A DNA stretch of 64,000 nucleotides, taken from Actinernus sp. WN-2022 (Eukaryota > Cnidaria > Anthozoa > Actiniaria > Actinernidae). Each line of letters opens with the position of its first letter. The first letter of the stretch is position 1. The position numbers and the translations under genes were made by a program. The notes under the pieces were generated by a model that worked only from the letters and a program-made list of their open reading frames with translations, ran no database searches and was not told the DNA's origin. This document shows positions 35,300 through 49,300 of this stretch, piece by piece. Location: contig JAOWCC010001501.1 in the NCBI GenBank assembly GCA_030867875.1, positions 19,621,524-19,685,523 of the forward strand, in the 5' to 3' direction.

Positions 35300-38200
35300 A
35301 TGTTGATTTTAATACTCAGCGTGATTTGTGTGACTCTTTATGGCGTCAAACAATATATATTTCCCAGTTTGACCATCACAGAGTGTGTGGTTAAGCTATT
35401 GACAAGCATGTCATTGCACAGTGAAGGTAAGCTCGTATTGAGAACAAAATACGCACTGATTCGTTCTGATCGTTCTGAGCTAATGAATCTGAGAACGCCT
35501 TTAAATATCTGTCACCTGAACTCGTTTGGTTCAGATGGGAGAACATCTTGACTGATTCCAATTCGCGAACACGTAAAGTCGTGATTTATTCGTCTAATCG
35601 CGTCCAAGCAAACTCCAAGTGAATTCAATATGCCCTGTAACTGTGTTGGGCGCAACGCGGCAAAACGTCAAGCGCATGCGCTTTTGATGAGCCCATCGCG
35701 CGCGCGTCTCCCCAGTTTCCCGCCGAAACTATAAAATAACAGAGACAATCAGCCCTGTTTCTAGTTTTAAGTTCGTACGCGTATATAGGTGAAATGTTTC
35801 GAGAAAAACAAGAAAACTACTTAAAACCTAAGCCTTAGACTTTAACAGGTTGAAGTTTTCTTCATTTGTAATTCACTGTGAGTTTACTAAGTTATAAAAT
35901 TATTTATTTACTAAAAAAAGTTTAAAACCTCGGAAGCTTGCGATCTGAGGATTAGCCGGGTCCTGGCTTTGATCAGCCCCCATAGTTGTTTCAGGTTTCG
36001 TTAGAATTTCAAATATTATTTGTATTTGAACTCCAAAGCCTTCGTTCTTTTCAGTTGGATGAGCGGAGCATAACGTTTTGCCGCGATGTGTGTCTTGGGT
36101 GGACTGAAACGTTTTACGGTAGCCTCACGCGCTTCGCCGGCAGCCTCGACCACACAGACTATTCATCCTGTTGAAGTATTTAAAAATGAGGAAACCATAC
36201 TCATAGTTGGCTCTTCTCAGAAGACATGATCATGGAGTGTGTCGCGGTTTTTGGTGCTTCTCCTGCAATACCGTTCATTTGGAATAGGTTTTAAGCGTTA
36301 TTTTTGCTCCTTTTTTTTGCAGAGCAAATCAAAGCAATTGGCACTGACAATGTGAAGGTAAAGACAGGATCGTGTCTTCCAGGTAAGACTGAACGACTTC
36401 ACGCTCGCTAGTCAAATGTCAGAACGCCTCTCTACGTGCTAGCGTATAACAGGGACTCGATAAGGCATGTTAAAGGATCCATGTCATGGTATTGCGCATG
36501 TACGATTGGTCAATATTCGATTGGTTAAACGTAACGTTTCCTCACTCAGTACTTGATTGAAATCATACGCAGACATGTACAGTTTTCTCTAACGTCTATA
36601 CATAGTTTGTTATCTTATTGTTATTTTGCGGGCTGCGAATATAAAGTCCTGTCACCGTGACGTCATACAATCTTTTGTTTCTCTCTCAAAAATGTCATAA
36701 AAACATTCGATTCTCACACTGAATATTGAAACATTGCAAGGACCAACGGACGAAGTATAGTACCGGATCACCTTGGAGGGATCTAATATCAGTTCGAAAA
36801 TGTGTAAACAGTAACAAAGAAGAAAGGCCTGATTATACGGTAATGGGAATGATATATATCAACCAATATTTCGGCTGGTAAGGCCAGGAAGGAAGGAAGG
36901 TACCAGAAGATTAAAATCGACACATGCAGAGGAATTTAAACTGTTCCTTTAAGAAGGTTGTGTTGCAAGACACTTGATACGACAATGGGTGCACAGGTGT
37001 TTGTTGTGGTACGCATTGGGGTGGACTAGCTTTTAGGTTGAACTCACTCGACTATGAAATATTTCTTTTCAAGGGACTAACTTATTTCTTTCTTTGGATA
37101 TTGATATATTTATTATTTTTGATATCACTTGCTTATTTATCATCACTGCATTTGCACTGAATATCTATATATCTATATATATAACTTGTAATAAAGATCC
37201 AATGTCTTATGCCAACGGATAGTCCAGCTACAAGGATCCAAGGATTCATAGACGGTGCTTTGCAAGGAGTTCAATAAGATTAATAAAAAAGGCAAAGACC
37301 GTCAACTTATAACTGTAAAAAATATATTTTGAACGTTTCGGCCATTCAGCCTTCTTCAGCTAAAAAAAATGGAAAATGCGTGGTACAAGCAAATGGTAAA
37401 AAGATCTGTATAAATAACACTGTGTGTGTACAATATGTGTAAAAAAGATTACATAATGCTATTGTTTAAAAATTCACTAACTAAAAATGCTGTACAAGGT
37501 ATTTGAACGTATCTAACTTATTGTATTTAAGGTAAGCTAAAAAATCTGTTAAGAGTTAATCTCATAATTAACATAGCTTGTTTTCTTAGTTTCCCATAGG
37601 ACAATTGCGTAACTCTTAACAGATTTTTTAGTTTACCTTTAATACAATAAGTTGGGTACGTTCAAATACCTTGTATAGCATTTTTAGTTAGTGAATTTTT
37701 AAACAATAGCATTATGTAATCTTTTTTACACATAGTGTTATTTATACAGATCTTTTTACCATTTGCTTGTACCACGCATTTTCCATTTTTTAGCTGAAGA
37801 AGGCATTATTGCTGATAATTGCTGAGATGATGCTTTTAAAAATAAATACGACATTTAAAAACTGTTACGTTTAGTACTGGGAAAATTTCGTTTAGTTATT
37901 ACATCCAAAACCCTTAGTTGGACATTAACAGTACGTATACGTAGCCATTGTCGCATCGGTTTCAGTGCGGGACAGTAACGGGAAATCGTTCCCACAATGC
38001 ACCCGATATGTTAACACCTCATAATTTTTGCACTTTGCTGTATATATATATATATATATTAACACGCCCACAGGGCCTTCGTCATTTTGTTGAAAAGGCC
38101 ACTACGGAGTATTTTGATAAATGTAGACTATAATTACATACAATTAACATTAATTAGTAATAATTATTTTTCAGTGAACGATACTGTGAGACGAGCGTAT

Positions 38201-41200
38201 AGACCAGTAAACCATACAACAGTGCTGTGGGACAATATCACAGCACAGTTAGGTGAGTAGAAGCAATTATGTACTAATAAGCAAGTAGTAAAGTCAGGAT
38301 AGCGGCAATAAAACTACCGCATGCAGCACCCGTGTGGTGGGAGGGGTGATGGGGATCTCATAATATGACAACACAGTTACTAGGTGAGCAGAAGGTTAGG
38401 TGGTGGTTGTCAGGGGTGCGCGTTGTGGTTTTAGGGGTTGAAATTGATGCGCCTGTATTTTTAGGCCCTTTCAACACCAAATTCCCCATCCTCCCCCTAT
38501 GGGATACATCATCTGGGCGGCGTTTAATACCAGTTGGCGTGTTAATATATCTGATAATCACTTGTTTCCTATCTATCCAATTTACTCCCCAGCCACCCCC
38601 TGAAGTAAACACCTCAGTACGTGTTGAATTGAAAAACTCAATTTCTATCTCTCAGACTCACCTAAATTCAAGATGTCCAAGTATTTCTCGGATACAAGAT
38701 TAAGAACATCGTTACACGAATCACAAGTGGCAGTGTACGTTCCTGCAGGCTCTTGTATGAACTTCTCTTTTCATATACAAGCACTAGCAGTTACTGTTCT
38801 GGCCATGGTGATACTTGTGGCTGTACTTCTTATGTGGTATGTAACAATAGATGTATATTATTAACATGATTACAATACACACATCATTATATCACGTGGT
38901 ATTCACACAACCAAGTACATGATAAGCCTGTCTTCTGATAACTAAAGGCTGCTATTGGTCCAAATATTGCCAAAGTTTGCATGAGCATCTCACTGAAACT
39001 TGCCTACTAGCCTCATAAATGAGAGTGAAGATAATTAATAAACAATGGTTATTTAAATTGGACGCCATTTATGCAATGGGTCGCTAGGAATGTTTACTGT
39101 TTATAAACATAATTATAATGCTAATGTAGCAACCATGATTGAAAAAGGACGTTTCGTGCAAGGAACCAATGGCTCTCTGGTTGGCACATTAATGACAATA
39201 GTGAATAGCGGTATTTTACATAGACATCAAACATTTACATTCCCCACCTAATCTTGCCTATCTCGCCATTCGCTACCACTACCATGCAGCCGGCTCCTTA
39301 TGTCGAAAGATTTTTGTTCCTCGCCAAATCTCGCCTACTCCCGCCCATCCCCACCTAATCTAACGGTGACTTCTGATAATCATATTCATAACATTGCAGA
39401 CTATAGCACAACGTCGTACCCTAAACAGTTCGTTATTCACCTATAGGTATAGAAGACGACGTAGCAAATTGTCAACTGGCTGTACGACTGAGGTGGGCTT
39501 CATTGATGAAAAATATTTTTATTATAATTAACATAATTAATATAATTAATATGGAACCAAATTCTGCAAAAACTGAACTAATCAACAGAATTGTTTTAGC
39601 ACAAAAAATAGACAAGGATTGTCTGGGATATTGATTTCTTTCGGAAATTGCAGAGCGAATTGTAATGCTAATTTCAGTATCTTTTACGATTCCTAGATCA
39701 CAGTTCAAAACAACAAAATTCCATGTACAATACTTTGGAATTACCGACCCGCAAAACGACATCGTAAGAGAAACGTTAATAAACACAGGGCATGGTCTGT
39801 GCGCAGCAAAGAAAACAAAACCAAACCAACGTCCATATATCGTCAAATCCTCAAAAGAAAAATTAATAAAGCAAAGAATGCGAGGAAACGAAAAGTGCGG
39901 AATGTTCATCGCCCACGGAGACGTAGCAACAGGCATAACGGAGAAATAAATACAAAGAGTGATAAAATTCCAGAAAATCTGCAAGTCAAACAAGAGCCTG
40001 GCATAACAATAATCCAAACTGGAAATGAAAAAGGTCAGTACACATATTTTCTTGTTTGCTTTGATTTTGAGTAACAATGCGCTAGCCGCGCGGTCAGTAT
40101 AACCAGCAGTGCTTTATACAATACTGAGTAAAGTCTTCATCAGTTGTATATAAACTTCCTACTAATCTTGTTGTTATTAAATCAGTTGTACCATCTGTTT
40201 CAGTGCTCCTCATAGACCGAGAAATTGCAAGAAAGGCTGAAGGCACAATGAAAATACTAGAGGTCAGTATAGATACATTTTTGTAGCCGCAGAGTAGCTG
40301 TACTAATACCGTGCTTAATCTTTTCGAACATTTCTTCCCTGTATTAGTGTATACATGGGAACAGATAAATGCCCAATCTGCTAAATAGCACTTGTTTTTA
40401 TTACAGAAATGGAAGCCACCCACTGGAGCATCGCCGTGTGAAAATGTTCCTCTGCAGAAAAAAGGAGAGAAGGTAACTCAGTTTGCTTAAATAGCAAGCA
40501 TATAAGCCCACGAGTTCCTAAAGACAGGAATCGCTCGCTAGAGAATGTATGGAAAAAGATGTTGTATAACATTGCTAGTGGGAGAATGAAATGAGCTATG
40601 TATTTACGAACTAGCCTGCGCTCACCTGAACTGGCCTCAACTCACCTGCACTGGACTGCACTCACCTGGCGCACTGGACTGCACTCACCTGCACTGGACT
40701 GCATTCACCTGCACTAGCCTACACTCACCTGGACTAGCCTACACTCACCTGCACTGGACTGCACTCACCTGCACTAGACTGCACTCACCTGCACTAGTCT
40801 ACACTCACCTGCACTAGTCTACACTCACCTTCACTAGCCTACACTCATCTTCACTAGCCTACACTCACCTGCACTAGCCTACACTCAACTGCACTTGACT
40901 GCACTCACCTGCACTGGACTACACTCACCTGGACTGGACTGCACTCACCTGCAGTAGCCTACACTCACCTGCACTAGCCTACACTCACCTGCACTGGACT
41001 GCACTCACCTGCACTAGCCTACACTCACCTGCACTAGCCTACACTCACATGGACTCACCTGCACTGTTCTGCCGACAGTGCAGTCAGTTCGAATATTAAA
41101 CGAGATTATTAGATACTTTATGTTTGTGCCTTATCGGCAAATACAGTCATTAATTTTGCTGACTGCAGGATCAACACAAAATTTCCGCTTCATGCTGCAT

Positions 41201-43014
41201 TCGGCCTTAGGCCTCATGCCGCAGTGTTCATAATTTTTCGTTCATCGTGCCTGTATTTTCCGATAAAGCACGCAATCAGTCTCTAACCCTTAAATGAAGC
41301 ATGCTGAGCAGGCAATGAAATCGCGCGTGTCTAAATAATAAAATAGTGACATTCACAGGGAGAAAGAAATGACGGTAAATTCCTAGTTTGGCGTCATACA
41401 TTAACATATTGTAAATATAAACCTCAATAACTCATATAATTTACCCAACTATCATAAAGTCAAAAAATATTCTACTGTTCACCTAATCAACAGATGTAAA
41501 ATAAAAAAAATGCTTATTGCTGGTGTGCAGTGACGTCATAGACTCCATGTTGGTACACGTTAATAAAACAATTCTCGCTATGACTTGTTATTTATTGACT
41601 CTTTTGGGACTGATTATACACCACCAATAGGCACTTTAAGCTAGAAAATGTGTTCTTAGAAGTAACAACTTAACAACCACTTTTTACTTTCCTACAGAAA
41701 TATAGATTTGATCCAGAGGAAATGTTCAGAATAAACTCGGAACATTTTGGGATCAAATCGACGTTTGACAGGAGCATGGCCTCATATACGTAAGTATTGC
41801 ATTTTAATGCAATAAAAAAGCTAGAATATCTGAATTATTTTAAATTATATCCTTCAGTAGTAATGCATTTTAAACATAATATACGAAAGTTAGATATATC
41901 AAGCTTAATAGATAACAATTCTTACTGCTGCATATTATGCAGCTCATGATATAATTAGCTCTGCATATAAATTTTTAGATTTTATAATATATTTAAGTAT
42001 AGTTATAGTAGATTTTAAAATTGTACATAACTCTAGGTTTCTTTTTATCTTATTTTACTCTATCTTTTGTTAAAGTGTCCCCCATTAGCTGAACAGCTAA
42101 ATACATTGACACTGTAATAAAGTTATTATTATTATTGAATTGTTTGTTCTTGACATGTTTTTTTTTCCTGAAGGATCCCGTTAGATGAGAATGCGCGAGC
42201 TTCCGCCTATAAACTACAGAAGCAGGAAGGCAAGAAAAGGCCAGTGAAAACGTAAGCATCCGTAGCAAAGCAAAGCAACTTTACTTAACGTCGGTAACTC
42301 GTGACAGTGTGGTAAGACTGATAAACTCGAGGCCGACGTGGGACCTACGATTTTACGTCCTTATCCGAGAAGACGTGAAGGTCTAATCGTTTGCAGTTCG
42401 AGAACGAGATTGTTTTACAAAGGCAGCACCTTCTACTCAGTTATCTTCAGACCCTGAATGTTGATCCGGCCAGGGTTTGAACCGATGACCTCCCGCACAG
42501 CAGAGCGGAGCTAACCGGGAGGGACTGGAGCTTAACCATTGAGCTAACCGGGAGGGACTGGAGCTTAACCATTGAGCTAACCGGGAGGCTGTGTTGAACT
42601 AGGAGGAGATTTTCCCAGCTAAATGTACCAAAATAATGTATCATTTGTGACGTGACAGGGGAACACATCAGATATTTGAAATGATCGTACAAGGGTATCT
42701 TATTTTGAGAAACGTTACAATAATCACTCATGCTTATTCTTCTCTCAATATCATAGTAATTAATTTAATTAAATGTTTTTTCCCTGCATGTAACTCGTAC
42801 ACGGGAAATTCAAATTGAGTCCATAACTGACATCTACAGTGTACTATTTATAGGAATCAAACACAGCATCCATAAAGCGGAACATTTGAGAGCAAACATT
42901 TTCCAGCCGAAGTAAAACTCAATATCGCGTCACTGTTGCTTATTCTCTAGGAGGTGGGCAACTGATCGATGGAAACATGAAGTGAAAACGAGGGACAAAT
43001 ACACCAGGCACTGA
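35300..43014 (+). CDS. P2: second intact copy of the membrane/LsmAD-like gene, nested in intron 1 of B1
   Basis: Exons 35300-35426, 36323-36382, 38175-38252, 38656-38836, 39807-40033, 40204-40262, 40407-40472, 41698-41789, 42174-42251, 42951-43014 have the same lengths and phases as P1, total 1032 nt, no internal stop. Exons 1 and 2 are identical to P1; the remaining exons hold about 19 amino-acid-changing and 6 silent codon differences. Signal, both sequons, TM, basic stretch and the LsmAD-like block are all kept. The gene lies antisense inside the first intron of lectin gene B1 (33519-45680). Introns 2 and 7 are longer than in P1 because of an inverted repeat and an expanded 20-bp minisatellite. 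Expression from this position cannot be judged from sequence. Confidence 0.8.
37355..37805. mobile_element. Large inverted repeat in P2 intron 2
   Basis: Arms of roughly 190 bases: left from GCCTTCTTCAGCTAAA, right ending TTAGCTGAAGAAGGC, both containing ATGGAAAATGCG-type, AAGATCTGTATAAATAACAC and GCTGTACAAGGTATTTGAACG-type blocks. P1 keeps only the right half. Confidence 0.75.
40612..41060. repeat. 20-bp minisatellite in P2 intron 7 (expanded)
   Basis: Same unit as at 5811-6012, about 22 copies, with alternating CTAGCCTACA and CTGGACTGCA types. Confidence 0.85.
42467..42590 (-). mobile_element. tRNA-derived SINE, P2 intron 9
   Basis: Orthologous to 7141-7268, with the same three-headed structure. 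The B box is mutated (GGTTTGAACC) and no longer fits the consensus. Confidence 0.65.
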
Positions 43015-44090
43015 CAAGCGAACTTCATTTCTTTATAAGAATTGATTGTATTTATTGTAATCGTTGTTATTGTTATATGTTGAACGAAGATATGTGAATA
43101 TGTTTAGTTATACTGAGTTTCCTTTTGTATAAGATATTGTCTTTATCTCTATTTCTAAATCAGATTTCCTTATAAAGCAGAACATAGAATTTTGTTTTCT
43201 TCTCTGTTCAACAACAAAGTTATTAGACACATTTTTCTGGACACTATTATACAAACTATTTGACTTTTACCACCTGCTCGAATTGTGAAATTAAAGTACA
43301 TATTTATGTAGCTGTTTTGTTCGTATTGTATGATTTCTATGCGATTTCATTTAGTCATTTTTGCGGTTCGTAGCAGACTCATTGACGATAAATATTAATA
43401 TACTGAATTATGAATCTTGCAGTCCCGTCGTTAGCGCACTTTCTTGATAGAGTGCGTATATAACGTACTGGGTGTCAATCAAAATGGGATCGTAAACCTC
43501 TTTATTAAGACTTGTGAAATTCATTAATAATTCATAAGGGTACTAGCCAATCCCATGTGCTGAATGACACCACGATTGCCTCTGTATACCCCCGTACAAA
43601 ACTGATTAATAAAACATCAGGTTCTGCATCGAGATACAGACCCCATGGTCCGTTATAGCTCTAGTAGTATTCTGTATCAGGTACAACATACTATCTAAGC
43701 CAGCGAGGGAAGTTTCACGACCGACCACCGACTTCCCCTTTCATGACAAAGTACATCTGCTCTCTTATTATGTATACACCACCTATTCCATGTGGGACCT
43801 GTTTTTCTGCACGCTACGCTCTGCTCTGTTATTGCATACACATTGTCTCTTCGATGTGGGATACGTTTTTGTGAGAAACTAATGCCCATATAGATCTCCC
43901 GCTCATGTTTTATCTACTACATATTTATTGAAGGGGGGCCAAATTGAGAGGAAATGGGTGTGAAACGAGGTTGGAATAAAACAGGATCGAAATGGATTTG
44001 TACACCTTGGGCTATTAGATTGTATCAGGAGCCAGGAGCCCATTACCCGGAGCGTCCATCTTCCCCATTGGTTCAGTTCCCAGCACAGGA

Positions 44091-44259
44091 GTAGATGTGG
44101 CTATATTTAGAATTGCATTTCGCGAGAAATAAACAAAGCCAATGTTGTCTTACCCAATCAGATAGCTAACGTCACTTCTCATTATTATTCATATTCATTC
44201 TTCTCACTTTCAACGTGGGAATTCGAATTCTAAATACAGCCACATCTACTCCTGTGCTG
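44091..44259. mobile_element. MITE with CAGCACAGGAGTAGATGTGG ends, unit 2
   Basis: Orthologous to 9115-9293; inserted before the segmental duplication. Confidence 0.8.
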
Positions 44260-44309
44260 TAATGGGCTCCTTATTTAGGCTATATCAGTGTCATTGGATC
44301 GTATGCTTG

Positions 44310-44770
44310 TGTCATCGGTGTACATGCTTGGTGTTGAATAGGATAAACAGCCGGGTAAGTCATTTATATAAAGGAGGAAAATGAGGGGCCCGAGGATAGA
44401 TCATGCGGTACCCCACAATTAATTATTTGATTTTTCTGCATAATTTGGAACTATTAATATATACATATAGCAATGTTATTTTCTATTCGTTAAGCACGAT
44501 CTAACCAAATTCAATTCAGTTTCTTCTATAACATACCACAACACTGTAGCTTTTATAAAAGGATTTCATGATCCACCATATCAAAGGTTTTTTTAAGTCC
44601 AAAAGCACGGATATATTATTTGTTCCTTTATTTAGCCAGAGCATTGTATATTTGAGTAAGACCGTCATAGTTGAGCGGTGAGAAGATCTAAAACCAGATG
44701 AAATAAAAAATGCTTTGGAAAAACTAAAAAGACTAATATTTACAATGTTGGGGGATACAGCTAAAAACAA
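44310..44770 (-). pseudogene. Decayed LINE reverse transcriptase, unit 2
   Basis: Copy of 9340-9800 with the same broken motifs (ISSGFRSSH, SVLLDLKK). Confidence 0.7.
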
Positions 44771-45680
44771 CTACTACTTTATATCATCTCTAGAAATTGA
44801 GCCTGGCACCTCTAGCAATAAATGACGACTTATGTCTGTGCGTGTATGACATTGGTACTTTGAGGTTGGCAAGTCGCTTAGAGGATGAAAACTTTGTCAG
44901 AATATTATTTTTTGTTAGATATGATTTTCTCTACTACGACCACATTCGCCTGGAAACGCACAGGGAGCCAATGCAAGCTGATTAGTATGCGTTCTCCTTC
45001 GTCGAACGCAATTACCGAGCACAAATCGTTCAAAAGCACAATTCTAGATAACAATTATTAGTTAAGTCAGAGAGGGTTTGAACATTTAATCTGACTGCAG
45101 AAATACTCGAGATTGTCTATCCAAGCACTAGAATGCCGATAATTTTAGTAGTTTTCTTATGAGCATACTTTTTGTTTTCTAAATGAAACCATTTAGATTG
45201 TTGTCTGAGAGTTCCATTTTAAGCTTGGACTAGACACCCTGGAAATTAAGCAGTTGGATGTGACCTTCATTGCTTCATCGCGAGTGAGTTTAGTAATCTG
45301 GTGGCTTTTCAAGTTCCTGTTATGGCACATAGTGTGATTTAATCCGTCATGTGAAATGCATGCACCGTATGAACAATGTTACACTGATCATTTAATATAA
45401 AGGGTACATAAATCAAAGACAATCCAACCTAAAAATATATTGATTTGTACTTCAATTAACAAACAAACAAACATGTGAAGAAGTTAAGGTGAACTTTTGG
45501 AAATTACCGATTGTTACAGAGTGTAATACTGCCCAACATACCTTCAGTTGATTCCTCTGCATAGGTCCGCCTGTGCGTGTTTGGGCGGCCTCCAGACGAG
45601 GTTCTTATCCAACTGGTTAATTCTGGTTGTGTGTTGGTTAAGAATCAGAAGAATGAGTTAAATTATTCTCACAAACTCAC

Positions 45681-45759
45681 CACAAACTAACAGCATAGCC
45701 ACTAGTGATATGACAACAGTGGTCCGCAATGAAGAGGAATGAAAAGTCTTGTTAGTCAT
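45681..45759 (-). CDS. B1 exon 1: cytosolic tail and TM
   Basis: ATG at 45759; MTNKTFHSSSLRTT then VVISLVAMLLVC and donor GTGAGT, phase 1. Sequence beyond the donor differs from B2 by indels and contains a stop, which supports the donor choice. It is the first exon nearest to the 32.8-kb collagen exon, but P2 lies between them. Confidence 0.65.
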
Positions 45760-45915
45760 GTTTTAGACGATGGAATTTAGTGGTGATGAGAACTTTCTGG
45801 AGGCATTTTGTAAATCGACGCCGATCTCTGAATTTCGCGTAGGTAGTAAATATTATGTCAGTCCTGTGAGGTATTGACACAAGATATAACGGCAGTGACA
45901 TAGAGAGGTTTTTAA

Positions 45916-46150
45916 GGGACCGTTCATCATTTATCGGATGGGGGGATGGGTGATAAATTAGCAAACCATCCTTTTTTTTAGGTAACCCCTTATATTTAGT
46001 AAAACTGCAACTTTTAAGGACCCCCTACTCTACCCCTCTACCCTACTCTACTCTTGAAAACTGATTTAAATATTCAGGGCCCCCATTAAGCCAAATAAAA
46101 AATTCAGGACCCATCACTCATCCACACCCCGATAAATAATGAACGGTCCC
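45916..46150. mobile_element. GGGACCGTTCAT MITE, unit 2 upstream of B1 exon 1
   Basis: Orthologous to 12742-12970, same TAA flanks. Confidence 0.8.
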
Positions 46151-46229
46151 TAAGTGAGGTCGACTAAAAAGTTAAAAAGTACGGCATCATGACAGTTACC
46201 ATGACAACACAGTATCGTATCATGATTGT

Positions 46230-46398
46230 CCCGTTATAACGAACTAAGTCCCCGATATAATGAACATGTTTTTTCAGCCCGGCAAAAACATGGGCTGGAA
46301 AAGAGTTATCACCGGGAGTCGTTTTTAACGAATCCTCTATATAACAAACCTATTTTCCGGTCCCTTGGCACTTCGTTATAACGGGGTTCCATTGTATG
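46230..46398. mobile_element. Pogo/Tigger-like MITE, unit 2 (left end lost)
   Basis: Orthologous to 13060-13233; the first bases of the left end are missing. Confidence 0.65.
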
Positions 46399-49300
46399 TC
46401 CATTTGAGCGTCGAGCATTAACATTGTGCTGCTACTTTGGATGGCTAGGTTTTTTCAAATCTTTTCCTTTTAAAGCCCTTTTGACAAAACATTTATTTTC
46501 TGTGTGAGATAAGATAAAAGTGAGTCAGCTGATCTGGCACCAGATGGCGGTCAGCGGTCTACTGCCAGCAATATCGCCGGAAGAGAGAAGTCGGGAACCT
46601 TATAATTACGGTTATATTTTTACGAAGCCAGGAACCGTGGGGAATACATGCAGATACACTCAATGAGAGTGGTTGACGTTGAACGGGAAATGTCGATCCA
46701 AATAGCCCACTCTCGATATATGCTTCACTTGTCACGCACACGAGGTCTCAACACGAGGCTCAGGGGTATAACGCTCAGTGATTCGTGAAAAGAGAAAAGA
46801 ATAAATTTAATTGTGACCCCGGAGTCTTATAATGAATCCTTGCATGTGTGTGACACGTGAAGCATATCTCGAAGGTGGGCCATTACGTTACTGTTAATAC
46901 AGTACATTTTACGCTGTTATTTTGGTAATTTCGCCGAGTACCAAATTGAAATAACTCGAGTTTATGTGCTTGCGTGCATCCACGAGTTAAAAAGAAATGA
47001 GTTTGTAAATTAAGTTAATCCAGTTAACAAATAAACCTCGTTACAAGAAAGACCATATTGGAATCAGTAAGAATGCCATGTTTGAACACGATAGAAAATA
47101 GCCGAAACTTTCGAAATTCGCAAAATAAGAGACGTTTGTATAGATTGGAGGGACAAGTGTCTCTTATTTCTCCGGATTTTGAAAGCTCACCACATGGTAA
47201 ATATCCAATGAAACACCCCCCAAACTTGGTGAACTTACTAATTTCGATGTGTTGATTAATTTTACAAACTCGGCCCAGACCGTTTTTTATTACCTTGTGG
47301 CCAATGGCCAACCTCGTGACCAGGGTCTTCTCGGTCAGATCCAAGATGGCGGCTACTCCGAGAGAAGACCCTGGTAAAGGCTGAATCACGTGACCAAAAA
47401 TCCTGGAGATTTTAATCACGTGATGTGGGCATCCAATATGGCGGCCAAGCTAAATATGGAAATGTTCAACTCGTGCCTACAAACCATAGGTATCCCAATC
47501 CGGAGTGAGCGAGATGCGATTAACAGTATTTCCATGCGGCCGTAAGATGTAGTGAAAACAGGTCTACTAAATGGCTCGAAATGGAGTTTACTTGGATAAA
47601 GAAACAGTGGAAGGGTACCACAATGCTACCAGGATGTATCTAAGCTAGAAGAGAATCCTAAAAAGCCCTTCATTTTCCGTTAGCATTCAAGCGAAGCGAT
47701 CGATAGCACATGTTCAGGTTAAACGGCTTCTCCTGGCTTTCCCACCGATGAAACCCAGTAATACACTTCATCAGGAATGTGTTGGGTTAGGCCTGGGCCC
47801 GAGGCAGAAACACGCGACCGTCTCAGAGCACCTCTGGGATTTAGGTCCTAACAGACTTCCTAACTCCTGAAGAAGGAGTCTGTTAATCAGAAATACACGC
47901 TTGGCAATTCAATTCTAATGCAGCCTTAATGTAAAAGTATTTTTCACATATTTTTACTCTAAATATTTTACTCTAAATATTTTAGGTAAATAAAATAAAA
48001 TGCAAAAAGGGGGGGGGGGGGGGTAGAATGAACATCATTTAACCAATAATGATTACAGTTATATACTAGCTTAAGACATTTTTATACTCAATATTCAAAG
48101 AAATTATTTCCATAATATACTTTTCCCCTACATAATTTATTCACATATCATATTTTATCAAATCATATCCATGGCATAATCACGTTAATCAATTTTCATA
48201 CCACTATTTATATATTTCATAATAACCCACTCTTCAAATTATCACTCAACATTTTTATAATAAGTATGAACTGGTGGTGCTTGCTTACGCAAGCACACTA
48301 ACATTATCACTCAACATTTTTATAATAAGTATGAATTGGAGGTGCTTGCTTACACAAGCACACTAATGCTTGCTTGTACAAGTACATTAACACCACATAC
48401 ATGTATAATACCTTCTCCCATATAATATAAACTTAGACTTAGTTAACACCTTCACTCATAATAATCCTTCTATTATTCATAATAAAAACTATACTTTTTA
48501 ACAATTTCACTGATACTAAATAAGTTAGAAAATAAGTAAGAATTTGGTGGTGCTTGCTACAGTACAGAACGTGTTTTAAGGTTATTTGAAATCGTTTTTT
48601 TGATAAAATTTGAGAAACTATATACGAATCATCATCTCAGCCCGTTTGGCCATTGGCATTGTTAGAACAACCTTTGCGTCATAACCGAAGAGCCAATCAG
48701 AAGACGTCATAGTTCGGCCTTTACCAGGGTCGTCTCTCGGAGTACGCTGTCATCTTGTATCTGACCGAGAAGACCCTGGTCACGAGGTTGGCCAATGGCA
48801 AAACGGTTCTATCTTCACATTATCACTTTATCAGAGGAGCAGGCATACCATGTCAAGCCCCCTCCCCTCTCGGGGAAACCAAGCCAAGCTCCCCTCGGGA
48901 TTAACATTGATAGGTGCATCTGACCACCAGTTATCAGTAGTTACCGGTATTCACCGAGTAAATCTTTATCGTTGAAAACAATGCGAATCGTGTGGTTTGG
49001 ATTTTAGTTTGCCACACGCCCGGTATACGTCTGCACGACAGAGCTGAACTACTAGGGCGCATGCGCAGGCTGATACGTAAAGTTTACCGGAAACACTATC
49101 TATTGGCGGTAAATATATCGTGTTTGAAGGTAATTTTATATATCCCAGTGGCCAAGACTGAAACTACATTGCCCAAAACATAGGGTAAGGTCGCAGCTGC
49201 TCGGAACATATTTCTTGATTGGATAACCAAAACAATAGATGTTATTGTTTCCTTCGTTCTATTAATCTTTGTTCTAATGTTTGTCGGTGAAGGTAGTAGC

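Larger units (their letters stand above)
43015..45062. other. P2 3' flank inside B1 intron 1
   Basis: Collinear with 7686-9937 except at 43739-43885. Contains the MITE and LINE remnant listed separately. The P-unit homology ends near 44938; B intron sequence resumes near 45063. Confidence 0.55.
29581..45759 (-). pseudogene. B1: CniFL-type lectin with nonsense codon in FReD and a 12-kb first intron holding P2
   Basis: Exons in gene order: 45759-45681, 33518-32850, 31061-30522, 30212-29581, with the same lengths and phases as B2. TM, RPRR site, collagen triplets, three Ig domains and FReD are all present. At 29839-29841 the Tyr codon of the YSGSAG segment reads TAG, so the product would end at 553 aa and lose 86 residues of the FReD. 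The frame is open again to the normal stop. The first intron (33519-45680) contains the complete antisense gene P2; the same intron in B2 is about 0.87 kb. About 105 bases of intron sequence appear on both sides of the insertion. Whether exon 1 is still spliced over 12 kb is unknown. Confidence 0.72.

Noticed and set aside
48200..48560. GCTTGCTTACGCAAGCAC repeats as a CRISPR-like array
   Set aside because: Only a 65-base tandem pair with palindromes in AT-rich animal DNA; no regular spacers.
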